Assembly (NCBI GenBank): GCA_038817485.1 | Contig: JAWAZL010000009.1 | Location: 1-51,933, forward strand | Length of the DNA: 51,933 nt | Direction: 5' to 3' | From: Nitrososphaerota archaeon | GTDB lineage: Archaea > Thermoproteota > Nitrososphaeria_A > Caldarchaeales > JAVZCJ01 | Part shown: positions 8,764 through 18,127 of the stretch, in pieces | Layout: each line of letters begins with the position of its first letter | How positions within the stretch are numbered: position 1 is the first letter of the stretch | Notes under the pieces: generated by a model | The model's input: only the letters and a program-made list of their open reading frames with translations | The model's database searches: none | Told to the model about the DNA's origin: nothing | Program-made: the position numbers and the translations under genes

Positions 8764-10029
8764 ATGTATTTGAACATTGTAGAAAAAATATTATCTAAAG
8801 CAGCTGGAAAAGAGAAAGTTGAAGTTGGTGAAATAATTAAAGCTAAAGTGGATAAAGTAATGTTTCATGATTTAACAGGTCCTTTAACTTTAAAAAGCTT
8901 TAAAGAAATGAATGGAAAAAAAGTTTGGAATCCTGAAAGAATAATTGTTATATTTGATCATCTTGTTCCAGCAAATAATGAAAGGGCTGCACTCAATCAA
9001 AAAAATATTAGAGAATTTGTTTTTGAACAAGGAATAAAAAATTTTTATGATATAGGCAGAGGAGGAATTTGCCATCAAGTGATGGTTGAAAAAGGGCATG
9101 CTAAACCAGGAGAACTTATAATAGGTGCAGATTCTCATACATGTACTTATGGAGCTGTAGGATCATTTGCTACAGGAATGGGAGCTACAGATGTAGCAGC
9201 AATACTTTTAACAGGAGAAACATGGCTTAAAGTACCTGAAACAATGAAAATCAATATAAATGGAAAAATTAAAGAGCCAATAACTTCTAAGGATGTTATT
9301 TTGTATATCATAGGCAAATTAAGTGTTGATGGAGCAGTTTATAAGGCTGTAATATTTAGTGGGGAAGCAGTGGAGAATATGACAATAGATAGTAGAATGA
9401 CTATGTGCAATATGGCTGTCGAAATGGGTGCTAAAACAGGAATAGTTGAGCCAGATAAAATTGCAGAACAATACTTTAAAGAAAAGAACATATTAATTGA
9501 TTTGAATTGTAAAAGTGATCCTAATGCTGAATTTTCTGAAATAATTGATTTTAATGTTTCAAAACTTGAACCTCAAGTTGCTTGTCCTAGCTCTGTTGAT
9601 AATGTTAAACCTATAAGTGAAATTGAAGGAATAGAGATAGATCAAGCTTATATTGGTTCGTGCACAAATGGTAGATTAGAAGATTTAAGATTAGTTGCAA
9701 AAATTGCTAAAAATAGAAAAATTAATGAAAATGTAAGAACAATAATTGTGCCAGCTTCTCAAGAAATTTATTTAAATGCTTTAAAAGAAGGTTTAATAGA
9801 TATTTTCATAAAAGCCGGGGCATTGGTTTGCAATCCAACATGTGGGGCTTGTATAGGAACACATATGGGAATATTGGCTGATGAAGAAACCTGTATAGCA
9901 TCTATTAATAGAAACTTTATAGGAAGAATGGGAAGTACAAAAGCTAAAGTTTATTTAGCATCTCCAGCTACTGTTATAGCATCTGCAATAACTGGAAAAA
10001 TAACAGATCCTAGGAGATACTTGTTTTAA
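8764..10029 (+). CDS. leuC: 3-isopropylmalate dehydratase, large subunit
   Basis: Aconitase-family [4Fe-4S] subunit that, with LeuD, isomerises 2-isopropylmalate to 3-isopropylmalate. The 421 residues are the short archaeal/HacA type. The cluster cysteines are Cys300 (YIGSCTNGR), Cys360 and Cys363 (NPTCGACIG). FDHLVPANN and GADSHTCTYGA are the active-site segments. It heads a leu cluster (leuC, cupin, leuD, leuB, leuA), so leucine synthesis is the likely role, though archaeal LeuCD may also act on citramalate in isoleucine synthesis. Confidence 0.95.
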   Translation: MYLNIVEKILSKAAGKEKVEVGEIIKAKVDKVMFHDLTGPLTLKSFKEMNGKKVWNPERIIVIFDHLVPANNERAALNQKNIREFVFEQGIKNFYDIGRGGICHQVMVEKGHAKPGELIIGADSHTCTYGAVGSFATGMGATDVAAILLTGETWLKVPETMKININGKIKEPITSKDVILYIIGKLSVDGAVYKAVIFSGEAVENMTIDSRMTMCNMAVEMGAKTGIVEPDKIAEQYFKEKNILIDLNCKSDPNAEFSEIIDFNVSKLEPQVACPSSVDNVKPISEIEGIEIDQAYIGSCTNGRLEDLRLVAKIAKNRKINENVRTIIVPASQEIYLNALKEGLIDIFIKAGALVCNPTCGACIGTHMGILADEETCIASINRNFIGRMGSTKAKVYLASPATVIASAITGKITDPRRYLF

Positions 10030-10256
10030 ATTAACCTCTTCAATATCATTCAATTCTTATGGCTATATTTTAAAACCATGTTTTTATCTTACAATTAGTA
10101 ATTTTGTGCTTATATTTAAAAAAGGTTATCTTTTTCAGAAAAACCGATAAGATTTAGAGCTTTAGTTCAAGGATAAGTTATTAAAAGGTTTTAAATAAGA
10201 GTTTTAATAGAAAAGTTCTAAGTCATGTATTACTTAAGAAAAAGGGTGTAAAATAA

Positions 10257-10598
10257 TTGCAAGTCTTTCCTTATCAAAGTGTCAATGCAATAGAAGCTGA
10301 GGAGGGAGCATTAAAGGTAAAAGTAAGATGGCTAATTACTAAAGAGATAGGAGCTGAAAATTTTGCTATGAGGTTATTTGAGATAGAGCCAGGAGGTTAT
10401 ACCCCTCTTCATGAACATCCTTGGGAGCATGAAGTATTCATTCTAGAGGGAGAAGGAATAGTAATTGGTGGAGATAAAGAGAAAAAATTTAAGGAGGGAG
10501 ACGTTGTCTTTATACCTCCTGGAGAAAAACATCAATTCAGAAATACAGGTAAGAGAATAGTAAAGCTTCTCTGCCTCATACCATATACACATAAATGA
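10257..10598 (+). CDS. Single-domain cupin protein
   Basis: 113-residue cupin with both conserved motifs: PLHEHPWEHEVFILEGEG (about 44-61) carries the metal-binding histidines and glutamate, and PPGEKHQFRNTG (about 85-96) carries the second-motif histidine. The TTG start is chosen because GGTG lies about 10 bp upstream (aagggtgtaaaataattg) and no ATG fits. It sits between leuC and leuD with 227 bp before and about 90 bp after, so it may be an independent insertion in the leu cluster. Enzymatic role is unknown. Confidence 0.85.
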   Translation: MQVFPYQSVNAIEAEEGALKVKVRWLITKEIGAENFAMRLFEIEPGGYTPLHEHPWEHEVFILEGEGIVIGGDKEKKFKEGDVVFIPPGEKHQFRNTGKRIVKLLCLIPYTHK

Positions 10599-10687
10599 TG
10601 CTATTTATGATTTAAATATTTATAAAAATTGATGAAAACCTATATAAAATAAAAAATATGTATTAAGATCTGATGGAGGCGTATAGA

Positions 10688-11182
10688 ATGATCTTTAAAG
10701 GTAAAGCTATAAAATATGGAGATAATATAGATACGGATGTTATTCTCCCAGGAAAATATCTTGGAATAACAGATCCAAATGAATTGGGAAAACATGCAAT
10801 GGAAGGCATAGATAAAGAATTTCCAGAAAAAATTTCTAAAAAAGGTATTTTAATAGCTGGAAAAAACTTTGGATGTGGTTCAAGCAGAGAAGAAGCAGCT
10901 TTAGCTTTAAGATTTTCTGGAGTAAAATGTATTATTGCTGAAAGTTTTGCAAGAATATTCTATAGGAATGCCATAAATATTGGTTTACCAGTATTAGAAC
11001 TTCCTAAAGCTTTAGAAAAAATAAATAATGATGATGATATAACAATAGATTTGTCTAAAGGATTAATTTTAAATGAAAGTAAAAAAGAAGAATATCAAAT
11101 TAAACCTTTACCGGAAATAATCATTGAAATAATTAAAGATAATGGATTAATAAATCATATAAAAAATAAAGGTAAGTTATAA
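10688..11182 (+). CDS. leuD: 3-isopropylmalate dehydratase, small subunit
   Basis: Swivel-domain partner of LeuC. The protein shows KYGDNIDTDVILPGKYL, the GKNFGCGSSREEAA signature and SFARIFYRNAINIGLP. I start it at ATG 10688 rather than ATG 10673, because GGAGG (10675-10679) lies 8 bp before 10688 and overlaps the earlier ATG; this gives 164 residues. The stop codon overlaps the leuB start by one base (TAATG), so leuD and leuB are translationally coupled. Confidence 0.94.
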   Translation: MIFKGKAIKYGDNIDTDVILPGKYLGITDPNELGKHAMEGIDKEFPEKISKKGILIAGKNFGCGSSREEAALALRFSGVKCIIAESFARIFYRNAINIGLPVLELPKALEKINNDDDITIDLSKGLILNESKKEEYQIKPLPEIIIEIIKDNGLINHIKNKGKL

Positions 11183-12204
11183 TGGTTTATGATATAGCAA
11201 TAATACCTGGAGATGGAATAGGGCCTGAGCAAATTGAAGCAACTTTAATAGTTTTAGATGCTATTCAAGAAAAATTAAATTTAAAATTTAAGTATTCTTT
11301 CTTAGAAGCTGGAGATAATTGTTTTAAAAAATATGGAATTGCTTTACCTGAAGAAACTATCAAAGCTATTGAAAAAGCTGATGCTACTCTTAAAGGTCCA
11401 GTAGGAGAAACAGCTGCAGAAGTTATAGTTAAGCTTAGGCAGCTCTTAGATTTATATGCTAATTTAAGACCTGCAAAATCTTATCCAAATATTCCATCTC
11501 TTAAACCTAACATAGACTTACTTATAGTTAGAGAAAATACTGAATGTCTTTATAAAGGTTTTGAATATAGAATAAGTGAAGAAGTAGCTATTGGAATAAG
11601 AGTAATAACCAAAAAAGCATCTTTGCGCATAGCACAATGTGCTTTTAAAGAAGCATCTAAAAGGAAGCTAAAAGTAACAGTAGTTCATAAATCGAATGTT
11701 TTAAAAGCTACGTGCGGTTTATTTGCTGAAGCTTGCAGAGAAGTATCTAAACAATATCCAAATATTAAATATGAAGAAATGTATGTAGATGCAGCAGCGA
11801 TGGAGCTTATTCGTTCTCCAGAGAAGTTTGATGTGATAGTTACAACAAATATGTTTGGAGATATTTTAAGCGATGAAGCTGCTCAAATAGTTGGAGGATT
11901 AGGTTTAGCACCTTCAGCTAACATAGGTTACGATAAAGCTTTATTTGAGCCTGTCCATGGAGCAGCATTTGATATAGCTGGAAAAAATATAGCTAATCCA
12001 AGCTCAACAATTTTATCATCAAAAATGATGTTAGAATGGCTTCATGAAAAATATGGAGATAAGAAATGTTTAGAAGCAGCAAAAATAATTGAAGAAGCAT
12101 TAATTCTAGCTTTTGAAAAGGGTTATACTACAAAAGATCTAGGAGGAAAACTTTCAACAAAAGAAATGGGTTTAAAAATAGCCTCTCTTATTAAAGAATT
12201 TTAA
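11182..12204 (+). CDS. leuB: 3-isopropylmalate dehydrogenase (isocitrate/isopropylmalate dehydrogenase family)
   Basis: 340-residue NAD(P)-dependent beta-decarboxylating dehydrogenase. Motifs in order: IPGDGIGPEQIEATL at the N terminus, substrate-binding arginines in LYANLRPAK and IVRENTECLYKG, the Lys of VTVVHKSNVLKATCG, and metal-binding aspartates in VTTNMFGDILSDEAAQIVGGLG, then GAAFDIAGKNIANP. The family also holds homoisocitrate and isocitrate dehydrogenases; placement between leuD and leuA supports isopropylmalate. Start overlaps the leuD stop. Confidence 0.93.
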   Translation: MVYDIAIIPGDGIGPEQIEATLIVLDAIQEKLNLKFKYSFLEAGDNCFKKYGIALPEETIKAIEKADATLKGPVGETAAEVIVKLRQLLDLYANLRPAKSYPNIPSLKPNIDLLIVRENTECLYKGFEYRISEEVAIGIRVITKKASLRIAQCAFKEASKRKLKVTVVHKSNVLKATCGLFAEACREVSKQYPNIKYEEMYVDAAAMELIRSPEKFDVIVTTNMFGDILSDEAAQIVGGLGLAPSANIGYDKALFEPVHGAAFDIAGKNIANPSSTILSSKMMLEWLHEKYGDKKCLEAAKIIEEALILAFEKGYTTKDLGGKLSTKEMGLKIASLIKEF

Positions 12205-12279
12205 TCTTTAATTGTAAATAATAGAAAATTTTAAATATTTTTCATTCTTATTATTAAAAAATATCTTGGGGGTGTCTTT

Positions 12280-13782
12280 TTTCCTCAAAAAATTAGAATA
12301 TTTGATACAACTTTAAGAGATGGAGAACAAACTCCAGGAGTATCCCTAACTCCTGAAGAAAAATTAATGGTAGCGAAACAATTGGATAAATTAGGTGTGG
12401 ATGTTATAGAAGCGGGCTTTCCAGCAACTTCTAAAGGGGAAATTGAAGCTATTAAACTTATAGCTAATGAAAATTTAAAAGCAGAAATATGTGCTTTATC
12501 AAGAACAATAAAAAGCGATATAGATACTGTTATAGATTGTGATGTAAAAAGCATTCATTTATTCATAGCTACTTCAGATATTCATCTTAAGTATAAATTA
12601 GAAATGACTAGGGAGCAAGTTTTAGAAAAGGCTATTGAAGCAATAGATTATTCTAAAGCACATGGATTGACTATAGAATTTTCAGCTGAGGATGCAACAA
12701 GAACAGATATAGATTTCTTAAAAAAATTTTATGAAACTGTTTGTAAAGCTGGAGTGGATAGAATAAATGTGCCAGATACTGTTGGAATAATGACACCAAA
12801 AAAATTCTATGATTTAATACTTGAATTAAAGAAAGTTGTAGATAAACCCATTAGTGTTCATTGCCATAATGATTTTGGAATGGCTGTTGCGAATTCTTTA
12901 GCAGGAGTAGAAGCAGGAGCAGCTCAAGTTCATGTAACTGTAAATGGCTTAGGTGAAAGAGCTGGAAATGCAGCATTAGAAGAAGTTGTAACAAGCTTAG
13001 AGCTTTTATATGGATATAAAACAAATATAAAAACAAATTTAATATATGAAACTTCTAAGCTTGTTTCTCAATTAACTGGAATATATGTTCAACCAAATAA
13101 AGCAATTGTAGGAGAAAATGCATTTGCACATGAATCTGGAATACATACTCATGGAGTAATAAAGAATCCATTAACTTATGAGCCTATTCCTCCTGAATTT
13201 GTTGGAAGAAGAAGAATATTAGTTTCAGGTAAGCATGCTGGAAAACACGGTATAAAAGCTATGCTTGAAGAATATGGAATAACTCCTACAGAAGATCAAA
13301 TTAAAGAAATTTTACTTAAAGTTAAAGAAATTGGAGATAAGGGTAAGAAAGTTACAGAAGAAGATTTAATAAATATTGCTAGAATAATAGTTGGTGAAAC
13401 AAGTAAAGAAAGAAAAATTCTTAAGCTTGAAGAATTAGCTGTAGTTACAGGAAATAAAATTACCCCAACTTCATCTGTAAAAATAGTTTTTAAAGATAAA
13501 CAATACATAGCTTCAGAAACGGGAGTTGGCCCAGTAGATGCTGCTATAAAAGCTATTCAAAAAGTTATTGATCCAATAATTAAAATATATCTAAAAGAAT
13601 ATAGGTTAGAAGCTATAAGTGGAGGAACAGATTCCTTAGCTGAAGTTATTATAAAAGTTGAAGATTCTAATGGAAACATAGCTTCAGCAAGAGCAATTCA
13701 TGAAGATATAATAATGGCTAGCGTTGAAGCAATGATAAATGGTATAAATAAGCTTCTTTATAAAAAAGAAAGAATAAAATAA
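12280..13782 (+). CDS. leuA: 2-isopropylmalate synthase (or citramalate synthase), start codon unclear
   Basis: Condenses acetyl-CoA with a 2-oxoacid, the committed step of leucine synthesis. The TIM-barrel domain begins IRIFDTTLRDGEQTPGVSL and has ADGVNVPDT-like RINVPDTVGIM, the metal-binding HCHNDFGMAVANS and GLGERAGNAALEE; a LeuA regulatory domain fills about the last 110 residues (VTGNKITPTSSVKIVF onward). The conserved frame runs upstream of the first ATG (12367) to about 12280. A ribosome site GGGGGTG (12268-12274) points to a start at 12280, but that codon is TTT. A GTG at 12272 would fit if the A-run 12287-12292 had one more A. Citramalate synthase cannot be excluded by eye. Confidence 0.93.
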   Translation, partial: FPQKIRIFDTTLRDGEQTPGVSLTPEEKLMVAKQLDKLGVDVIEAGFPATSKGEIEAIKLIANENLKAEICALSRTIKSDIDTVIDCDVKSIHLFIATSDIHLKYKLEMTREQVLEKAIEAIDYSKAHGLTIEFSAEDATRTDIDFLKKFYETVCKAGVDRINVPDTVGIMTPKKFYDLILELKKVVDKPISVHCHNDFGMAVANSLAGVEAGAAQVHVTVNGLGERAGNAALEEVVTSLELLYGYKTNIKTNLIYETSKLVSQLTGIYVQPNKAIVGENAFAHESGIHTHGVIKNPLTYEPIPPEFVGRRRILVSGKHAGKHGIKAMLEEYGITPTEDQIKEILLKVKEIGDKGKKVTEEDLINIARIIVGETSKERKILKLEELAVVTGNKITPTSSVKIVFKDKQYIASETGVGPVDAAIKAIQKVIDPIIKIYLKEYRLEAISGGTDSLAEVIIKVEDSNGNIASARAIHEDIIMASVEAMINGINKLLYKKERIK

Positions 13783-13896
13783 TTATTAAAGTAAGAAACT
13801 AATTTTGAAATTATAAACGTGAAAATGAAAATGATATGATTTTAATTAAAAATGAAAAATTTTGTTTTTTAAAAAAACAAAAATATAAAATTTTTA

Positions 13897-14644
13897 ATGA
13901 AAAAAAGGTGTTAAAGAAGTTTATGATTTAATAGCAAAATCTTATGATAATTCAAAATACCTTCATTGGACAAGAATAATAGAAAAGGGAGAAGAAAAAA
14001 TAATTAATAAATGGATTGAAAAAATTTCAAAAAATTGCCTTGATGTAGGTTGTGGAACTGGAAGGTATTCGATAAAAATTGCTAAAAAAGAATGTGAAAC
14101 AATAGCTTTAGATATAAGTTTAGAAATGCTTAAGAGAATAAAGGAAAAAATAAAAAAAGAGAAAATTATAAATAGAATTAATTTAATTTTAGCAGAGGCT
14201 GAAAATCTTCCATTTAAAGATAAAATTTTTAATTCATTAATTTGTACTTTAACTATTAATCATTTTAGCAATTTAGAAAAAATAGCTAAAGAGTTTTCAA
14301 GAATATTAAAAAAAGATTCTATATGTATTATTAGCACTTTTAATGGTTATACTCTTAATATTTTTCAAAAAAGACAGAATATACCTAGTAACACGGTACT
14401 ATTTAAAACAGAAGATATACCTCCTATATTAGTTTATGAAGTTGGTTATTCAACAAAAGATATTGAAAAAACATTCTTAAAGTACGGATTTAAAATTGAA
14501 GATATTAAAGGATGTTGTTATTGGTACATTCTTCCATTTGTTTTAATTGGTTTCTACCCAATGTTTTTAGATAAACTATTTAATTCGTTTAAAGCATTAT
14601 TAAAATATGCAGAAGTGCATATAGTCTTAATAAGAAAAGCTTAA
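13897..14644 (+). CDS. Class I SAM-dependent methyltransferase, apparent 5' frameshift
   Basis: Rossmann-fold methyltransferase of about 248 residues. Motif I is CLDVGCGTGRYS, the acidic loop ALDISLEML, and motif post-I LAEAENLPFKDKIFNSLICT. This resembles the ubiquinone/biotin-type Methyltransf_11 group; substrate unknown. The conserved frame (VKEVYDLIAKSYD) has no in-frame start after the TGA at 13898. ATG 13897 enters another frame, and removing one A from the A7 run 13900-13906 would give MKKGVKEVYDLIAKSYD. A hydrophobic stretch near the C terminus (WYILPFVLIGFYPMFL) could touch membrane. Confidence 0.75.
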
Positions 14645-14677
14645 TGTAGTAACATAATGAATTTTTATTACGGAAGG

Positions 14678-15889
14678 TTATTTCTCTTCCTTTTTTGGTG
14701 GAGGTGGTAAGTATATTCCTAATTTTCTTCTACGCCATGTAATGTATTCTGATAATAGTACTACCAATACTATTATTAGTAATATTATTCCAATAACAAT
14801 TGCTAAGAATGTCCAGTATGTTAATACAATTCCAAATACTTCAGCATATGGTGGTAGTGATATTGTAACAACTTTTCCAGCTGCTAAATCGCTTGCAGAT
14901 ATGCTTGCACTTCCACTAAATCCTTTGTATAGCACTTCAACATCATAATCGCTTGCAACCAATTGTGGAACAACTGCAACTCCATTTGGATCAGTTGTTA
15001 ATGTAGCAACTTCAACACCTGCTCTCTTTACAACAACTGTTGCCATTGGTAATCCTTGTCCAGCAGCACCAACAACTTGTACTCTTAAATCATACAATCC
15101 TCCAATTATTGTAAATTCTGTTCTTGTAGGTGAAACGGTTATTGTTGTTTTAGCAATTTCTATACCATCTTTTTCAATCGAAATATTGTATGGTGTTCCA
15201 TTCGATTCACATGGAACTAATGTGAATATTGCTTTTCCATTAACATCAGTTGTTGCAGGTACACCAGCTAGTTTAATCGTTGCACCTGAAATTGGTCTTG
15301 CTTTTCCATCAACAAGAGTTAATACAACATCAAATACATTTGCAACTAATTTTCCAGCTTCTTTTAATCTTACAAGTTCTGATGTTACTTCAGCTACTTT
15401 AACTTTTTTCCCGTAGTTCTCCCATTCAATTATTATCGTATATAATCCACTAGGTAAAGAAGATAAACTAATTATAGCATCGGTAGTTCTCATTTTTATT
15501 ATTGAGCCATTTGGATGTTTAATAAAAACTTCTGCATTATAAAGAGGATGTTTATTATACGAATCCATTATTTTCAATAAAAGATCATAAATTGCTAATT
15601 CGATATTTTCAACAACATTTCCTCTATTAACAGCGATGCTTTTAACACCAACTAAAACATTTTGCCAATAAGCATATACTACATATGTTCCAGGAACAAC
15701 TTTTTCAAGATAAATTGTTCCATTAATAGATTTTAATTTAATTTTTTCACCTTGAGGAGTTATAATCAGTAAGTCTATTTCTAAGCTATCGTTTTTTGCA
15801 GAAGTAAAGCATAGTCCAATCCCATTAAATATTAAAGAAAAAATTATAATTCCTAAAAAAAATTTTATAATAAAAGATAGTTTATACAT
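14678..15889 (-). CDS. Secreted, membrane-anchored protein with carboxypeptidase-regulatory-like/Ig-like repeats
   Basis: 403 residues with a signal peptide (about 1-31), four beta-sandwich repeats of the carboxypeptidase-D regulatory/invasin type (roughly 35-110, 115-190, 195-270, 275-350), a C-terminal transmembrane helix (about 360-388) and a short basic cytoplasmic tail ending PPPPKKEEK. Repeats carry the usual G(A)xVxVxxxG...TDxNGxAxF pattern (for example AGVPATTDVNGKAIFTLV). Probably a cell-surface structural or adhesion protein. Codon use in the last two repeats looks less A/T-rich than in the first two, which may reflect expression or module gain. Confidence 0.75.
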   Translation of the reverse strand: MYKLSFIIKFFLGIIIFSLIFNGIGLCFTSAKNDSLEIDLLIITPQGEKIKLKSINGTIYLEKVVPGTYVVYAYWQNVLVGVKSIAVNRGNVVENIELAIYDLLLKIMDSYNKHPLYNAEVFIKHPNGSIIKMRTTDAIISLSSLPSGLYTIIIEWENYGKKVKVAEVTSELVRLKEAGKLVANVFDVVLTLVDGKARPISGATIKLAGVPATTDVNGKAIFTLVPCESNGTPYNISIEKDGIEIAKTTITVSPTRTEFTIIGGLYDLRVQVVGAAGQGLPMATVVVKRAGVEVATLTTDPNGVAVVPQLVASDYDVEVLYKGFSGSASISASDLAAGKVVTISLPPYAEVFGIVLTYWTFLAIVIGIILLIIVLVVLLSEYITWRRRKLGIYLPPPPKKEEK

Positions 15890-16122
15890 TTCAAAATAAA
15901 AATATACATGGTACTATTTATATTTTTACGAAAAATATATAAATATTTTTATAATTCAATAATTTTTTCAATATATTTTAGAAAAATGGTTAATTTAAAA
16001 AAATTATTAAATTTTTTTATTTACTATTTTTATTGATGTCTCTTTTTTTAGCTATAAGAAATGCAACAAAATAAAGACTTAAGTATTAGAGAAAGGAAAT
16101 AGAGTTCTAAGATGAAAAGTAT

Positions 16123-16428
16123 ATGTCAAAAGAGAAACTTTTAGAAATTAGAAAATATTTATCACAAGCATTGTTATTAATAGATGAATTATTAAGTAAA
16201 GAATCTACGCTACCTAAAATTGAATTAAAAGTAAAGGAAGAAATTGAAGAAATTCCATGGAAAAAACTTGGAAGATGGGAATATGCTTATATACATAATT
16301 TTCCACCGAGCTTTATTCAACAACTTAGAGATAAAGGATATTTATCAAAAGATGGATATTTATACAAATTAAAGAAGAATAAATATGGAATAGCAGTAAT
16401 AAGAAAGAAAGTAATAGAAAAATTTTAA
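16123..16428 (+). CDS. Conserved-looking small protein, unknown
   Basis: 101 residues, no signal peptide or membrane segment. An N-terminal helix (LLEIRKYLSQALLLIDELL), an acidic linker and a compact C-terminal part (EYAYIHNFPPSFIQQLRDKGYLSKDGYLYKLKKN) that reads like a small winged or beta-hairpin domain with a basic end. I do not recognise a family. It is divergent from the surface-protein gene with about 230 bp of A/T-rich sequence between them, and convergent with radA. Confidence 0.65.
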   Translation: MSKEKLLEIRKYLSQALLLIDELLSKESTLPKIELKVKEEIEEIPWKKLGRWEYAYIHNFPPSFIQQLRDKGYLSKDGYLYKLKKNKYGIAVIRKKVIEKF

Positions 16429-16491
16429 AAATAAATTCTGTTTTATCTTCTATTCTTTAAAATGAAGATTAATTTTTTAAGCTAATAGTTA

Positions 16492-17493
16492 TTATTTACT
16501 TTTCTTTAACTCTTCTTCTTCTACATCTTCTATTCCATTTTCAGTTATTTTAAATATTGCTTCTCCTTCTGGTAAATATGGGCTTACAGTCAATCTAGCT
16601 ATTCTAATGTTTTTTCCAACAGATTTTCTTAAAAATATTCTCGTGTGACTCGTGTGTCCTACAATATGCCCTCCTATTGGTGATACTGCAAATGGTGAAA
16701 AGAATTCATCTGGTTTTGCCATTACTTGATTTGTAATTACAGCAGCCGCATTGAATGCTCTTGCAAGTCTTACTAATTTATGTAAATGCTTATTTAATTT
16801 TTGTTGTCTTATTGCTAATGTTTCTCTTCCGATATATTCACTTCTAAAGTGTGCTGTTAAAGAATCTATAATTATTAATCTTATATTATATTTCTTAATT
16901 ATTTCATCACATTTTTCAAGTAAAAGAACTTGATGGTCACTATTATAAGCTTCTGCATAGATTATTTTACTTGCAACTTCATCTGGATCTAAATTCAAAT
17001 GCTTAGCCATTTGATATATTCTTTCAGTTCTAAAAGTATTTTCTGTATCTATATAAAGTGCAGCACCATTTAACCCGCCTCTTTCTGGCGGAAGTTGAAC
17101 ATTTACTGCTAATTGATGACATAATTGACTTTTACCAGAACCAAATTCTCCATAAAATTCTGTAATACTTTGTGTTTCAACTCCACCAGCTATTAAACTA
17201 TCAAGCATTTTACTACCAGTAGTTATTCTACCAATAGAAGACTTAAAAGAGGATAATTCTTTAGCGGTTACAAAAGATATTTCAATCGCTTCTCTTGCAA
17301 TTGAAATAATTTCAGCAGCTTTTTTTTCACCTATGCCCGCAGCAGCAAGCTCAGAGACGGTAGCAGTTGCAAGAGATTCGATAGTATGGTAACCAATTTC
17401 TCTAAGCTTTTCAGCAGTAGCTTCTCCAACACCTGGTAAATCTTCTAAATAAATATATTTACGTTCTTTAGAAGAATTACTTTTCTCCTTCAT
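16492..17493 (-). CDS. radA: DNA repair and recombination protein RadA
   Basis: Archaeal RecA/Rad51 recombinase that forms filaments on single-stranded DNA. The 333 residues have an N-terminal helix-hairpin-helix domain (about 15-75, [18 protein letters not shown]), the polymerisation motif FVTA (74-77), Walker A GEFGSGKS (115-122), Walker [12 protein letters not shown], and loop L2 near [34 protein letters not shown]. Length and motifs are those of canonical RadA rather than RadB. The A/T-rich upstream region shows no strong ribosome site. Confidence 0.98.
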   Translation of the reverse strand: MKEKSNSSKERKYIYLEDLPGVGEATAEKLREIGYHTIESLATATVSELAAAGIGEKKAAEIISIAREAIEISFVTAKELSSFKSSIGRITTGSKMLDSLIAGGVETQSITEFYGEFGSGKSQLCHQLAVNVQLPPERGGLNGAALYIDTENTFRTERIYQMAKHLNLDPDEVASKIIYAEAYNSDHQVLLLEKCDEIIKKYNIRLIIIDSLTAHFRSEYIGRETLAIRQQKLNKHLHKLVRLARAFNAAAVITNQVMAKPDEFFSPFAVSPIGGHIVGHTSHTRIFLRKSVGKNIRIARLTVSPYLPEGEAIFKITENGIEDVEEEELKKSK

Positions 17494-17638
17494 ATTCTTT
17501 ATAAATATAATTACTATCTAGTATATAAGCATGAATATTTTATAACTATCTTTTAATTTATTCTTTATAGCAATAATAATTATTGAAAAGTTTAGTGAAA
17601 ATATATTTATATTAGTATTTTCTTAAAAAACAAATAAA

Positions 17639-18124
17639 ATGGAAAATTTTATAGAGCAATTAAATCAAGCAAATAGTTTTAATGATATTTTTAAAATTGT
17701 AAAAAAAGTAGTTCAAATTAAATTAGGAGAACATAGGTCTGGACTATCTTTAATATTGCTTGAATTACCAAGCTATATGGGGGCTTTTCATCAAATAGGT
17801 TCTAATTCTATTGTAATGAATAAAACAATTTTAAATGCAATGGCTTTACTAACTAAATCTAAAACAGAATTTAATTCTTATGTTTTTAATATACTTCTTC
17901 ATGAATATCTTCATAGTTTAGGTCATATTCGAGAAGAAGAAGTAAGACTTCTTGTAAGGGAAATAACAGAATTTGCTTTTGGACAAGATCATATTGCAAC
18001 AAAAATGGCAATTCACCCTCTCTTTAAACTTTATCCTGAATTAACTTATTTAGGCTTTAAAAAATCTGGAGAATTAGAAATAGTAAAAGATTTTGATATG
18101 GATAATGCAACTTATATTAAATAA
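17639..18124 (+). CDS. Putative cytosolic zinc metalloprotease (HExxHxxGH)
   Basis: 161 residues with HEYLHSLGH at 88-96, a metzincin-like zinc site (His88, Glu89 as base, His92, His96). No signal peptide or membrane segment is present, so it should act inside the cell. The C-terminal part (TKMAIHPLFKLYPELTYLGF) is probably the region bearing the structural methionine turn (about Met113). I do not recognise a named family. It overlaps nothing and converges with the B3/B4 gene, with 3 bp between stops. Activity is inferred from the motif. Confidence 0.7.
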   Translation: MENFIEQLNQANSFNDIFKIVKKVVQIKLGEHRSGLSLILLELPSYMGAFHQIGSNSIVMNKTILNAMALLTKSKTEFNSYVFNILLHEYLHSLGHIREEEVRLLVREITEFAFGQDHIATKMAIHPLFKLYPELTYLGFKKSGELEIVKDFDMDNATYIK

Positions 18125-18127
18125 TTT

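Noticed and set aside
10591-10680. Possible C/D-box small RNA (TGATGA near 10631, CTGA near 10671)
   Set aside because: No internal D'/C' pair is visible and the segment serves as the leuD leader with its ribosome site; the boxes are probably chance in A/T-rich DNA.
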